A DNA stretch of 64,000 bases from Flaccisagitta enflata (GCA_965153355.1 OZ231126.1:50840001-50904000); one strand, 5' to 3'; positions 42,302 to 54,344 are shown, counted from the stretch's first letter. Numbers and translations: made by a program. The notes: a model not told the origin generated them from the letters alone.

Positions 42302-43325
42302 GGGTTTGGCTTTTTTAAGCTTTTTTTCTAGGGCATTTCCCAGGCTGACAAAATTGTAACACATTCTTGGTGTGAGTACAACATCGAAATAACCATTAAA
42401 AGATGTACTGGTCTCAGTGGTGTTACTGACATACATATTACGCCATCAAGGAAGGCGGTATGCACGCGACGGACCCAAATCATACAGTATGTGAAAAAAT
42501 AAACTATTTGCGTAAAGTATCATGGTGATAAACAAAATCTTTGCGCGCAAATTAGGATTGTTTGATATTTCAGGCTATACACTTTTACGTGAAAATAAGC
42601 ATTTCTTCCGTCAATGCGATATTGAATTAAATTGCGATATTGAGAAAAATTGTGCTAAGTATGTGGTGTGTCATATCAAACAATGCAGAATATTGTTGAT
42701 AGCACGAATCTGTTAGTTTGATTTTGGCCCTTTTTACGCATGGTACGGCGCGACTCAGCAATTTAGTACAATGGCGAATAAGTAATGACACCAATGGTAC
42801 TAAATGTGAGGAAAGAAATAACCGTATTCTTTAGCTTTATACCTCCCCAGATCAGATTAATGACCTCTAAATGGCCCCAAGAATCCACCAGAGAAAGGCC
42901 CTCGAAATTTTATCTCGAATCGATCTGTCATTCATGGAGGAATCCCGACGGGGGAAAGAAAGATAAAATCAGACTATTCTTTTCGCCTCACCTTACCAGG
43001 AAGGGTTTGTTCACCAATGAAATGTCAAGGAAGAACTGCGTTTGTAATGTTGTCTCCACCTTACTCATCATATTTTTTTTTTTTTGCTTAAGTAATTGTG
43101 CCGTACTGCTATGTCATTGCTGAATGAATTCATAGCCCATCATACAACTCGGTAAGTTCATACAGTTTCCTAAAGATATTCAAGTATTCATTGTACAAAG
43201 AAATCAAACATAAAAAAGTTGCAAAAATGTTGTGAAAGTTTGGGTTGGATGATCTTTAGTATGAAATGGACTCTGAAAGCAGCCTCCCCCAGTAAAAAAA
43301 AGATTGTCAAAACAGAGCTACATGG
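42096..43325. other. No gene recognised; short (CT)n at 42268-42297
   Basis: A 112-codon open frame (42785-43123) has no known motif and its codons look random. ACTCCGTCATTGTT-type (GTT)n at 42178. Confidence 0.35.
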
Positions 43326-43330
43326 TTTTT

Positions 43331-43852
43331 AGTCGCGTGCACGCGACTCTACACCTTGCCATGTCCGTTGGTTGGTTTGTCCATCTGTCTTTCAGTCTGT
43401 CCGTCTGTCCATCCATCTGTCTGTCCGTCCATATCTTTTTAAAGATTTTGACATCTTAAGGTAATAAAAGGTAATTTAAGGTACTTTAGGGTACCTTAGG
43501 GTAGTTTAGGGTACTTCAGGGTACCTCAGGGTACTTTAGGGTACTTGAATTGCTCAAGGTACTTATGGTGCATTAGGGTAATTTTGGGTATTTTTAGGTA
43601 TTTTTGTGTATATTGGGTATTTTCAGTAATTTTCAGGTATTTTTTGGTATTTTGGGTATGATACTGTATCGTATCGATATTGTATCGATACATATCGCGC
43701 GGCCTTGGAGGGGAGGAGGGACATTTTTAACATCTTTAACAGTTATAATATTTTTGACCATTTTTGACCATCTTTTTACAGGCACCTGTTTTTTTACTTT
43801 TTTATTTGTCATTTCCAGAGGCACGCGACTGTTGCCCTCTTGGGTTTGTTTT
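43331..43852 (+). repeat. HE family A copy with an internal GGGTACTTTA-type array
   Basis: Hairpin AGTCGCGTGCACGCGACT (43331-43348), GTCC block, then GGTA(C)TTTAGG units with a period near 10 (43455-43660). Far-end GCACGCGACT at 43821-43830 and TTGGGTTTGTTTT. Perfect 10/10 inverse complement. Confidence 0.8.
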
Positions 43853-44640
43853 ATGTGACACTGTAGATTTTTCTTTTTTTTTTTTTGCTAACGAACGGGA
43901 ACACACTTCTGGAATCCATTGTCTTTTGTGGCAGTAGTGCCTGACTGGCTGTCAACGATGCCGCTTCAAAACACATTTCATCCATTTAATTAAATGTCTT
44001 GATTCTTATTACACAATAGTCGAGGTATCGGCACCGTCATTCATAACCTACGCCAACGCATTTATCTCTCTTATTAGGCTTTGATGATGGCTCGGGATAT
44101 TGGATAACGAGTCCAAACGAGTGAGTTGTGATGCGTCACCGCGGGTTGAACAGACCAACCTACATATCTAGTAAGAAAACAAAGCAAGTTGTTAAAAGGG
44201 TCTTTTATTTACTCTCCAAGTATGCTATATATAGTTTAGTATTACTGTACAAGTGATAATCGTTCAAGTCTTGTTTATATCATCGACTCTGTCATTGTTT
44301 TTAGTGAGACTTGAAATGAGACCTCAGTAACGGCGTCGTGTCATCTCCCTTTTTTTTAGCATTACGTAAATTCAGTTAATGGTGTGCCTCGTGTCTGGAC
44401 TCGAGAATTCAATTATGCAAATAAATTCCTTCAAAATTTGTTTTAAACACTGCCTTTTTTTGCGAATTCTTTAGTTTTTAAATTTCGTTTTTTTTTTTTA
44501 TGTCGTTATGGTCGTGTTATGTGTCGCACTACCTTCATCATAGACCCTTTCAGTTTCACAGATTCATGTCCATTATAAACCATCTCCTGTTGGAGTTCAT
44601 GGCTTCAATTTTGTAGAAATGCGCATGGTTCTTCTAGAAC
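43853..44640. other. No gene or repeat recognised
   Basis: A/T-rich DNA with T-runs at 43868 and 44489. Confidence 0.3.
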
Positions 44641-44641
44641 A

Positions 44642-45009
44642 AACAAGGCCAACACCTATAAGTCGCGTGCGGAACATAGATAACTTAAGATGCCTTGAAT
44701 TGATTTTAAATGATTCAAGACGACCTGAAATGACTTAAAATGACTTAAAAAAACTCAAAATGACTTAAATGACTAAATTGACGTGATAAACTTTAGTGAC
44801 TTAATATAACTTAATATGACTGAAAATGACTGATAATGACATAGAATGTCTCAGAATGACTTATAATGACTTACAATGGCAATTGAGAAGAAGCTGTGCG
44901 CTCAGAAAGCTTGAAAACGCTGAAAAAGTAAAAGGGGGACCAGCCAACCGACCAACCGACCAACCGACGGACCGACAAAGCGGGGTGTAGAGTCGCGTAG
45001 CGCGCGATT
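44642..45009 (-). repeat. HE family A copy with a TGACTTAAAA array
   Basis: AACAAGGCCAACACCTATAA, AGTCGCGTGC (44661-44670), decamers to 44880, then GACCAACCGACC runs and the hairpin AGTCGCGTAGCGCGCGATT. Confidence 0.8.
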
Positions 45010-45093
45010 AAGAATGAGCCTCTAGGAAGGAAAATGTATCCAGCCCGAGAAAACAAAATTCGCTCTACTGGATGAACTGAAATTCAGTTTTTC

Positions 45094-45955
45094 AGATGCG
45101 TCCTCGCATCTCTATAAGAGGGTCTGTCCCTTGGTAGGTAGGTCTGTCTGAATGTCCGTCACGCGAAAATTTCAAAACGTGATTTTCAAGGTTTTCTCTC
45201 CATTTCTCTTCATGTCTCTTTATGTCTGTTACATTTCTTATGTCTCTTTCATCTCTTTCGTCTCTTTTGTCGCTTTTGTCTCTTTTGTCTCCTAAATGTC
45301 GTTTATGTCTCCTATATGTCTCTTATATCTCTTATGTCTCTTATTTCTCTTATGTATCTTAGGTCTCTTATGTCTCTTATGTCTCATTGTCTCTTTGTCT
45401 CTTTTGTCTCCTGTATGTCTTCTATATGTCTCTTATGTCTGCTATGTCTCTTATATCTCATAGGTCTCTTATATCTCTTATGTCTCTTATGTCTCTTATG
45501 TCTCTTATGTCTCTTATGTCTCTTATGTCTCTTATGTCTCTTATGTCTCTTATGTCTCTTATATCTCTTATGTCTCTTATATCTCTCAGGTCTTTTATGT
45601 CTCTTATGTCTCTTATGTCTCTTATGTCTCTTCATGTCTCTTTATGTCTCTTATGTCTCCTCATGTTTCCTCATGTCTCTTCATGTCTCTCCATATCTCT
45701 CCATATCTCTCCAAGTCCCTTCATGTCTCTTTGTGAGGATGAGGCGGGGGAGGGGTGGGGAGGCGTGGGGGGGAGGGGTGGGGAGGCGTGGGGGGGAGGG
45801 GGGAGAGAGGAATCAGTTTATATTTTTCTCTTTATCTCTGAATCTTTATATTTTCATGTTATTATATCTTAATACCTTCATATCTTAATAATTTTTATGA
45901 AAATATCTTACATCTAAAGAGGACGCATCTATTGGACATCTCTTGGCCTTGTTTA
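45094..45955 (+). repeat. HE family C copy with a TATGTCTCTT array
   Basis: Hairpin AGATGCGTCCTCGCATCT (45094-45111), CTATAAGAGGGTCTGTCC, decamers TATGTCTCTT (45195-45735), a GGGGAGG section, far-end GGACGCATCT (45921-45930) and TCTTGGCCTTGTTT. Perfect 10/10 inverse complement. The decamer frames are open, but this is repeat, not gene. Confidence 0.85.
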
Positions 45956-46054
45956 CCAGGTAGGGCCAGTGCCTCATCTTCAAAATTCAATTCTTATGAA
46001 TACTCGTGACATTAGGAAATATTGAAGAGAAACGCAAATGGCATGTTTGTTTTT

Positions 46055-46285
46055 TGTCGCGGACACGCGATTCAACATGTCGCTATGTCGGTCCGTCGGT
46101 CTGTCGGTCTCTCAGTCCGTCAGTCAGAGACATTGTGGGAATATTGCCTCTCTGATCATTATCATTGTAATTCAAATCATTCTTAGGTGTATATGTGGAG
46201 CGTGAGTACTCTATGAAGTACTGCCACTGCCCAACTACAAATGACACCGACTGACGGACGGACGGACGCAACTTCCATAAAAGGT
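46055..46285 (+). repeat. HE-like fragment
   Basis: GTCGCGGACACGCGATT, GTCGGTCCGTCGGTCTGTCGG at the left. At the right, ACTGCCACTGCCCAAC and an inverted GACGGACGGACGGACGCAAC end. Confidence 0.45.
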
Positions 46286-46289
46286 AGTT

Positions 46290-46625
46290 CAATTAACTAA
46301 AAATATCTCAATTTTGTCTACCTTCGTTTTGACAATGAGTCACTCTATTTCTTTTTTTACTTTGAGTGCACTTGAGATGACCTCAGATGTGGACACTGAA
46401 CACTAGTCACCCAAGGAAAGCAAGAATCTGGCAAGTCTCCATAGTCATAAAATAAAGTGTTGTGGAAATTGCCAATGGCAGGTTAGTCGCATAACTCTGC
46501 GATGATTCGCTTAGAAAATATCCCTCATGAGAAATGAAACACTAGTATTTACAGCAATAGCCGACACAAACCCAAAATCATGTAGCAAATACCAGCCAAA
46601 GAAATTTAACATAACTAATGTCAGG
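46290..46625. other. No gene or repeat recognised
   Basis: Part of the 935-bp interval between two inverted HE-C copies. Confidence 0.3.
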
Positions 46626-46629
46626 ATTT

Positions 46630-46822
46630 CAAACAATTAAATCCCGCTCTAACTGATGTCAAGGGACTACCAGATCTTATCTGTCACAGGTGGAATTCTG
46701 TTATAGCCAAAACAGGGAAGTCTGTTGAGTTGAAGTTGAAGTTGAAGGGACTGTGGATTTGCATCCATTGCAGGCGGAATTTCGTCAGTGGCGGGTCCGT
46801 AAGAGCGGGATTCAACTGTAAC
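46630..46822. mobile_element. Tigger/pogo-like MITE, degenerate copy
   Basis: The left end has AATCCCGCTCTAACTGATGTC. The right end is the inverse complement of CAGTTGAATCCCGCTCTTAC. It shares internal GGCGGAATTtcGTC-type sequence with the cleaner copy at 47004. The CAGTTGAA(C/T)CCCGCT end is like pogo/Tigger ends as generally known. Confidence 0.5.
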
Positions 46823-46889
46823 AAAGTTCAAAACGAGTGTTAAAAAACTCATCCCCTCGGAGAAAAAAAATAAGATGGAGATGGAGAAT

Positions 46890-47846
46890 AACAAGGCCAA
46901 GAGATGTCCAATAGATGCGTCCTCTTTAGACGTAAGATATTAAGATACAAATTGTTAAAATATAAAGATATTAAGATATAATGCTATGAAGATATAAAGA
47001 TTCAGTTGAACCCCGCTCTAACGGACCCACAACCAAGGGAATTCCGCCTATAACAGACAGAAATTCATGGTCCCTTCGAGTTAATTTCTTTTATTTCCTT
47101 TGTTGGGAATAACAGAAGTCCGCTTGTAACAGAAAAAAACTGTTGGTCCCCTGAAATCCGTTAGAGCGGGGTTCAACTGTATTGAGATAGAGAGAAAAAT
47201 ATAAACTGATTCCTCCCCCACCCCCCTCTTTACTCCCCTCCCCCACGCCTCCATCGCCCACGCCTCCTCCCCCCACCTCCCCACCCTCCCCCCACGCCCT
47301 CCCCCTCCCCCCATACCTCCCCCCTCCCCCACGCCTCCCCCCTTCCCCCACCTCCCCAAGCCTCCCCACCCTCCCCCCACGCCTTTTCCTCACAAAGAGA
47401 CATGAAGAGACATGAGAGACATGAAGAGATATGAAGAGAAATGAAAAGACATGAAGAGACATGAAGAGATATGAAGAGAAATGAAAAGATATGAAGAGAC
47501 ATGAAAAGACAAGAAGAGACATGAGACATGGAGAGATATGAGACATAGAGAGACATGAGACATGAGACATAAGAGAAATAAGAAACATAAGAGAAATAAG
47601 AGACATAAGAGACATAAGAGAGACATAAGAGCGACATAGGAGAGGCATAAGAGACTTAAGAGACATGTAGGAGACAAAAGAGTGAAAAGAGACATAAGAG
47701 TCAAAAGAGATTGAAAAGACTTGAAGAGAAATGAAGAGAAATGAAGATAAAACCTTAGAAATCGCGTTTTGCAAATTTCTTGTGACGTACGTCCGTACGT
47801 AGGTAGGGACACACCCTCTTATAAATAGAGATGCGAGGACGCGTCT
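46890..47846 (-). repeat. HE family C copy, inverted partner of 45094-45955
   Basis: AACAAGGCCAAGAGATGTCC, far-end AGATGCGTCC (46913-46922), a CCTCCCC section, AAGAGACATG decamers and the hairpin AGATGCGAGGACGCGTCT (47829-47846). A Tigger-like MITE sits inside at 47004-47180. Confidence 0.85.
47004..47180. mobile_element. Tigger/pogo-like MITE, well-preserved ends
   Basis: CAGTTGAACCCCGCTCTAAC at the left is matched by its inverse complement at the right end over more than 20 bases. TA follows the right end; the left flank is TT. It is about 177 bp with no coding capacity and sits inside the HE-C copy at 46890-47846. Confidence 0.65.
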
Positions 47847-47849
47847 AAA

Positions 47850-48280
47850 AATTGAGAGAACAACTGCGTACGCCCACGCTGATATGTTTGTTTCTGTCTC
47901 TGCCTCTAGTTTTGTCTGCCCTTCTGTCTTTGTCTGTCAGTGTGTGTGTGTGTCTCTCTGTCTCTCTCTCTCTCTCCTTCACGTACTCGTAAGGTCAATT
48001 TCTAAGTATGATTCATGTGTTCCAGCTTGCCTCAGGTCCTGCCGGTAGAAGGCCTCTCAGTATGATGATGCACCGGAGTTCAAACTTGAATGGTTGACGT
48101 GATGCTTTTAAAAGGCCAAGTAGAAGGTCACGAGCGTAGACTCGATCGATCCGGGCATTCTTTATGTGTGAGTCTATCACATTTTGGCCGACTTCACACC
48201 GCCGATGATATGAATGACAAACGTGTGCCATTATTAAGGGCGTGTTTCTAGTGAAGATGAAAAACGCGTTTGTTCCTGCC
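47850..48280. other. No gene recognised
   Basis: Short (GT)n and (CT)n near 47940-47975. An 89-codon minus-strand frame (48013-48282) has no motif I can name. Confidence 0.3.
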
Positions 48281-48470
48281 AAACGCGATTACAGCATGAA
48301 CACATATTCAAGAATTTCAACTGTCCTGCGAGGGAGTAAGCGAAGAGTGAGCGAGCCCGTGAACAGAGCGAGCGAGCGAGCGAAGCGAAGCAGAGCACTA
48401 AGGAGCAAATGAGCGGAGTGAGCGGTGCAAGCGAACGAACGTAGCGAACGACCGATTGGCCCGTAAAAAA
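48281..48470. repeat. GAGCGA-rich dispersed repeat, copy 2
   Basis: ACACATATTCAAGAATTTCAACTGTCC precedes GAGCGAGCGAGCGAAGCGAAG and CGACCGATTGGCCCGT. It matches 20425-20605 throughout. Confidence 0.65.
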
Positions 48471-48822
48471 ACGCGATTTTCTCTGACTAAAAAAGCCCTC
48501 TTAGGGTATAAAATAAAGCGTGGGTGCATGTGCACTTAAAATAGAAACTAATGATTGATGAAGAAGCTAACACCCGAACCAGTCAACCATTTTGAACACA
48601 GAAAATGAATCAATCCGAATTCATGCAATTACTCTGTATTTGGCGTTGTGTGACTTGTGTTAGTGCAATGAGCTCTTCACAATGGGAATATCAGCGTGGC
48701 GTGCGTCGTGGGAATCAAAGGGCGCGATTTCAGCACACTCATCTCATACTCTTTCTCGTTTCATTTGCACATTTCACAAACAACCGGGAATTTTTGGTTT
48801 TTTTTCATTTGGGAAGATTTTT

Positions 48823-49109
48823 AGATGCGTCCATCAGGAACGCATCTCTATAAGATAGTCTGTCCGTCCGTCGGTCCGTCGGTCGGTCCGTCCGTCCGTC
48901 CGTCGGTCTGTTACGCCTGGGCAAAAACTGCGTTTCTCGGCTGTTTTTGGCCACGGTGAGATCCTACACTGAAACAAATGATCAATCGTCATGTTTTGCG
49001 AGTCTTTTCACCCGTCTGTTAGTCCATCTTACTCTCCATACATATGTCACATGATCAATACACGCTGAGACACAGCCCGGACGCATCGTTGCCCGGTCGG
49101 GCTTGTTTC
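48823..49109 (+). repeat. HE family C copy, longer hairpin
   Basis: AGATGCGTCC and AACGCATCT pair around a wider loop (48823-48847), then CTATAAGATAGTCTGTCC and a (GTCC/GGTC) block. Far-end GGACGCATCG (49079-49088) differs from perfect by one base; GTCGGGCTTGTTT closes it. Confidence 0.8.
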
Positions 49110-49114
49110 TCTTG

Positions 49115-50055
49115 AGGTTTCTTTTCTGCTCTTTCAATCACACTGTCAGAGGGCAAAAACAGTCGTATTCTACTAAGGTTAGTTGCGGTGAGTCTACAGG
49201 TTCCCATCCTCAATTCAGATGGGGTTGAGTAACAGGGTGTGCACAGTGCCTGATAATAAAGTTCAATTTTTGTTTAGATTTACTTGTAAATGAATAGTTT
49301 TTTAACAAAAGTTTGATACTTTTGACATAGCTTAGGCTACAACTCAACTTACGCAAAGAACAACACTTGTAATTGTTTCTTTCAAAAAATTAGGTACATC
49401 AAGCTTTGATCGCGCTATTAGCGTGAAAGGCCTAGTAGAAATGTTGAGGTGATTCTATCAGTACTATTACTATTATTAGCCCTCTTAAAGAATGAGGTCC
49501 TTAGCTGGCTATGAAATTGTGTTAAAAATCCTCAAAAATGCTTTTCTATGAAACATACGTCGAGGAAATTATCCTTTGGATCGACATACAAGCAACACTT
49601 GGTATCTCCGGAACAATTGCCTCTCTCTCTGTAACTAGTTTTCATCAACGTTAGTATGAACGTCGCTCCACAAAGGTTCAAAAGGATTTTGCTTAATTTT
49701 CACCTCAAACGTGCGATCGTAATTGTCGCCGGCCATCATTGGTAATTTTTTGCCTAATTACGTGTTGTTTTACTTGATTCCGAACATTTTCTTTTCTTCA
49801 TTTTGATGAGCTACTTTTTTGACGCTTTTAAAAAGAAGTGACACTAATCATCTCTATTTTATTCTTCTTTCCTTTCTTCTTTTTATTTTTTTTTCACTTT
49901 TTTTTTATTCCACCTCATTCTTATTTTCGTTCTTGTTCTTAACATTCATCTTTTTTTTGTTCTTGTTCTTGTTCTTCTTCTCCTTCTTGTCCTTTTTTTG
50001 GTAAGCGACTCCGATCCGAAAGGGCCACTGACCTCTGCTTTCTTATATGAATGAA
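49115..50055. other. No gene recognised
   Basis: A T-rich TTCTT stretch at 49850-50000 gives a low-complexity frame. Otherwise unrecognised. Confidence 0.3.
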
Positions 50056-50059
50056 TTTC

Positions 50060-50480
50060 TTATCTTCCTTCTCTGTTCGTCTTACTAAGTTACCAGCAAT
50101 AGCCCCTCCCTCCAGGCCCCAATCTCACTACTGTAACCCAAATCTCAGCCTCAAGGCCCAAATCTCAGCCTAGAGGCCCATATTCCAGCCTCCAGGCTCA
50201 TATTCTAGCCTCAAGGCTCAAATCTCAGTCTTGAGGCTCAAATTGTAGTTTTGAGTTCCGAATCCCAGCGTCAAGGCTCAAATCTTAGACTTGTGGCTCA
50301 AATTGTAGCCTAAACACAACCTCAAAAGCCATAGGATTCTCCATAATTCTCCGTAAGCCTCCAGAGGCCCAAGCATAGATTATTGATTCCCCCAGGGCAG
50401 TGCCCCTCTCATTATCTGATTGCAACACGCACTTATTCAAGGGCATCGGGTACCGCTGACCATCAAATGCTTCCGCGACT
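50060..50480. repeat. Degenerate relative of the 21-bp-repeat foldback
   Basis: 21-bp units (CTCAAGGCCCAAATCTCAGC type) run from 50130 to 50310. GGGCAGTGCCCCTCTCATT and GGGCATCGGGTACCGCTGACCA follow and match the terminal part of the foldback family. Confidence 0.5.
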
Positions 50481-50484
50481 ATTT

Positions 50485-51450
50485 TATCTTTATCTATTCA
50501 AGGACCGGATTCTAGATGCTTTACAAAAGCTCTGTAAACTTAAACGAAAAACATGTTAACTACCGTTTTTATATTTTGACTTGACTAAACTGGATCTAAC
50601 TGAAGATGTTTCATAAAAAGCTTTTAAATTTCACTTAAAGTAAAATCGATCTTATCTTGGAATCTTCGAATTTGGATCTCAGTCCATGATGCCATTTTCT
50701 AACTTTTCCCAAACCTCTACTGCCTCCTTCTCTTCCCTGCCCCCCCCCCCCCCAGGAAACCTCACAGTACTATTCCCCGCTCCCCACACCCACAATATCC
50801 TGTATTCTAGTTCGTTTTTTTGGTTGACTTTTTTTACTCCTCCTACCATAGATCAAAATTCTATGCCTCGCAGACATCTCTTCTTCCTTACACCGCCTCC
50901 CTCAGACTCGTCCTTAGACTCTTTATGGGCAGCGGCTCAAAAATTTGGATCCTAGTAACACGGAAAGTTTTGGATACTTTATTTTGGACAAGGATTTTCT
51001 TACCCACCTATTGATCAGTCTATAGGAGGGTCGGGTGTCCATTTCCAAGGTCTCAATCAAAGCGTTTGTTTGCAGCTTTTATTGACTGTTGTGTTTTTGT
51101 TTTCATGAATGCCCCTGCCCAACCACATGACAGCTCAAAAATTCCTTTCATCGATTGTGTCGTAAATGGTCACGCCAGTATCGGGCATTGTACACTACTA
51201 CCTTCACAATCTCACGCCATGACCAACGCATCATCACCCTCTCACGCCATTACCAATCCATCCTCGCCATCTCACACCATAACAAACCCATCCTCACACC
51301 CTCTCACACCTCTGTGTTCCCTTGTCAAAACATTCTTTTTGTACTTCCGGCCTTAAAGCCACATGAAAAATCAGGGGAAAAAATTTATCCCGACGGAAAA
51401 GGAAAAAACCTTAAGGATATGAAAGTTGAAAGGAAGAAGAAGGGGAGGAA
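50485..51450. other. No gene; small 30-bp repeat at 51205-51300
   Basis: TCTCACGCCAT.ACCAA..CATC(A/C)TC recurs three times with a period near 30. A C-run is at 50743. Confidence 0.45.
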
Positions 51451-51454
51451 GCAG

Positions 51455-51579
51455 ACGGAGAAGAAGAAGAAGGAGAAGAAGAGAAGAAGAAGAAGAAGAA
51501 GAAGAAGAAGAAGAAGAAGAAGAAGAAGAAGAAGAAGAAGAAGAAGAAGAAGAAGAAGGAGAAGGAGAAGGAGAAGAAG

Positions 51580-51611
<32 letters not shown>

Positions 51612-51648
51612 GAAGAAGAAGAAAAAGACGAAGTAGAAGAAGAAGAGG
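51455..51648. repeat. (GAA)n microsatellite
   Basis: About 55 GAA units with GGA breaks. Arg/Glu/Ser-rich frames are shadows. Confidence 0.95.
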
Positions 51649-51879
51649 ATAATAGCCGCAAATTATTTAGATGGTCAGTGGTACCTGGTGCCCCTGAGTT
51701 AGCATTTGTGTGGATGAGATGGTAAGAGGGGCAATTGCTCTGGAGGTGCAGATGACATGTGATTCCACACAGCGCTGATCTTGGAGTTCAATTGGTTAAA
51801 GATAGAACAAGATGGAAAATTAATCAGAGGGCCGAAAGGGCTGACTCAGTTGATTTTTGAAAAATAAGCCAAACACATG

Positions 51880-51935
51880 TAAAAGGTTACGGACAGTTGG
51901 GCAGGGGCAGTAATGCAGTACTACAAAAACTACAG
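51880..51935 (-). repeat. HE far-end fragment
   Basis: GGTTACGGACAGTTGGGCAGG and GGCAGTAATGCAGTAC resemble HE far-end sequence; no hairpin. Confidence 0.35.
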
Positions 51936-52233
51936 TAGAACAGTATTTTACACTTTCATACCTGCTGTGTGTTTATTCAATGGTTCTGAGCTAGTAGTTA
52001 GCTGATTATAGGGTTCAAAGTCAGATACCGGGTCATCAGCCTGAGATTTAACACTAATTGTCTCTGAAAGAGCATAGTTTGTCGTTTTTTGTATCAAAAT
52101 TTCAGTCTTTGAAGTAAAAACTAATTTTCTCTCAATGACAGAATTTTCAACAAAAATCGTGGTAGAGAGCATTTTCAATTTTTTTTCTTTTTTGAACAGC
52201 TTGAGCTGGGAACAAGTTAATGGACTAGATAGA

Positions 52234-52417
52234 GACAAGGCTGGATACACGGCTACCGAAGTTGCGTGCGGGTGAGCAGGGGCCATATTTAAGGTCACAA
52301 GACCATTTGGGCAGGAGCAGTGAGATCAAAGAAATAAAAACATAAAAAAAAGTAGTGTGACCAACCGACCGACCAACCGACGGACAGAGCGGGTTGTAGA
52401 GTCGCGTACACGCGACT
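52234..52417 (-). repeat. HE family A copy
   Basis: ACAAGGCTGGATACACGGC, AGTTGCGTGC (52260-52269), GGGCAGGAGCAGTGAG, GACCGACC block, hairpin AGTCGCGTACACGCGACT (52400-52417). Confidence 0.8.
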
Positions 52418-52419
52418 AA

Positions 52420-53200
52420 AAATATTTAATGCAGTTGAATTAATTTGTCAAATCATCTTTAATCAAAGACTAATCTTGTGACCTGTGTCTCTGGCTCAAA
52501 ATATTGCAAAATGAGAGATTGAGAGAATAGGGAAAAACATTTTCACATAAAAAAGGAGAAGTGACAGAAAGAAAGTTTTTTCTTAAAATACATGTAAAAT
52601 CTAAACTACTTGGTCAATTTTGATGAAATTTTTTATACAAAAAACGTCAACTTATACTCTTTAAGAGACAATCGATGTGAAATCTGATATACATGGCATC
52701 TCTGAGTAAAAGCTTGACATAATTCGGCATCTCAGGCTGATGACGCGGTATCAGGGCAAGGATGGCAATTTACAGGGCCTGAATGGCTGATAAAATGCCT
52801 GAGCGGGCTAAAATCAGTCTGGGAGGGGGAGGCGGATGGAAGAGGGAAAATGGAAACAGAAAATTGTCCTGCGTGAAATCATAGATCATCTGCTCCTTCG
52901 GGGCCGCTACTTAAAACGAATTTTTTTTCCATAAAGAAGTTTAGTCTCGATCTCTGTCAGGGTAGATAAGCAAAGGCATCAGCGGGAAGGAAGGAATAAG
53001 AGAGAGAAATTGAAAGTGATCTTGGGGGGAAAAAAAGGGAAAAATCCGGGCTTGAGAAAATTATTGAGAGAGGAAGTAAAAGTTAAAGAAGGGGATAAAA
53101 TGGGTGGAACGGGAAAAAATTGAAATGCCGGTTTTAAGGGGCAAAGAAAACTGTCAAAAATGTAGTGTTTGTGCCTCGTTTGCCCTTAAATCGAAGACGA
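52420..53200. other. No gene recognised
   Basis: Includes the worn 21-bp foldback fragment at 52725. GATGAAATTTTTTATAC near 52622 matches a segment seen near 36475. Confidence 0.35.
52725..52922. repeat. Degenerate 21-bp-repeat foldback fragment
   Basis: GGGCCTGAATGGCTGA/GCCTGAGCGGGCTAAAATCAG-type units precede a GGAAGAGGG block and CTCCTTCGGGGCCGCTACTT, the closing segment of the foldback family. Confidence 0.4.
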
Positions 53201-53204
53201 AACT

Positions 53205-53455
53205 AAATAACGTATAACTAAATAACTAAATAACTAAATATAACGTATAACGTATAAATATAACGTATAACGTATAAATATAACTAATATAATATAACTA
53301 ATATAATATAACTAATATAATATAACTAATATAACTAATATAATATAACTAAATATAACGTATAACGTATAAATATAACGTATAACGTATAACGTATAAC
53401 GTATAACGTATAAATATAACGTATAACTAAATAACTAAATAACTAAATAACGTAT
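53205..53455. repeat. ATAACGTATA/ATAACTAAAT tandem array
   Basis: Short A/T units of 7-10 bases (AACTAAAT, AACGTATA, AACTAATATAAT) alternate in blocks. The layout AACTAAATAACTAAAT..AACGTATAACGTATA is mirrored at both ends. Confidence 0.85.
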
Positions 53456-53471
53456 TACCCAACGTAAAAAA

Positions 53472-53629
53472 AACAAAGCCGGATACACGGCCACCAGTTG
53501 CGGACGGGTGGGCAGGGGCGGAAATGCGCGTTTCCTCACTTTTCGACTCGTGTCCACGGACCGACCAACCGACCAACCAACGGACGGACGGACGGACAAA
53601 GCCTCTTATAGAGTTGCGTGTCCGCAACT
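53472..53629 (-). repeat. HE family B copy, reference quality (158 bp)
   Basis: AACAAAGCCGGATACACGGCC, far-end AGTTGCGGAC (53496-53505), GGGTGGGCAGGGGCGG, GACGGACAAAGCCTCTTATAG, hairpin AGTTGCGTGTCCGCAACT (53612-53629). The final ten hairpin bases are the exact inverse complement of the far-end motif. Confidence 0.85.
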
Positions 53630-53856
53630 AAAAAATGGGTTGTCCCTCTAGGCGTAGCCAAAAATTCAGTTCGTTGATATCAGAGATGGTGAATATTCAA
53701 TCATTGATCATGTCAATTCCATATCCGATAATGAAGTGTCTATGAGAATTGGACAATCTTCACCAATGAATCTCCATCCTGGGTGAGGCTTATTTGCACG
53801 TTTTTTGCAGATATAAAGTAATGGAAAAAATAAAAACAGTTCTTTGACGTTAAACA

Positions 53857-53860
<4 letters not shown>

Positions 53861-53939
<79 letters not shown>
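53861..53939. repeat. (GT)n microsatellite
   Basis: About 38 GT units. Confidence 0.95.
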
Positions 53940-53991
53940 TGTCTGGTGCGTGCGTGCAATTCTGTATATTTGTAGTGCGTGCATTCTTTTT

Positions 53992-53996
<5 letters not shown>

Positions 53997-54022
<26 letters not shown>

Positions 54023-54069
54023 TACATTCTTATTTTTAGAAGGAGAGAGAGAGAGAGAGAGATAGAGAG

Positions 54070-54135
<66 letters not shown>
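53997..54135. repeat. (GA)n with ATAGAGA breaks
   Basis: Several GA runs separated by ATACATTC and ATAGAG sequence. Confidence 0.9.
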
Positions 54136-54140
<5 letters not shown>

Positions 54141-54344
54141 AATTGAAGCACCGGTGATTACCGGTTTCGCCGGTTTTCGCCCACGCGCGTGTTTAAACAC
54201 GTTTCAATACCGAAAGAATGCCGTTCGTCCCGGAAAATTTTACAGGGACGATTTCCCAGGAAAGAAGACGATGGCGACGACATAGATGACGACGACATAG
54301 ATGACGACGACAACGAGAAACTAGTTATCCAAAGATCGTAAATA

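Noticed and set aside
42785-43123. 112-codon frame
   Set aside because: No recognisable motif, no splice context and composition like its surroundings.
45316-45888. 190-codon frame of Met-Ser-Leu repeats and its minus-strand partners at 47091-47812
   Set aside because: They translate the TATGTCTCTT decamer array of HE-C copies in several frames; both copies are repeats.
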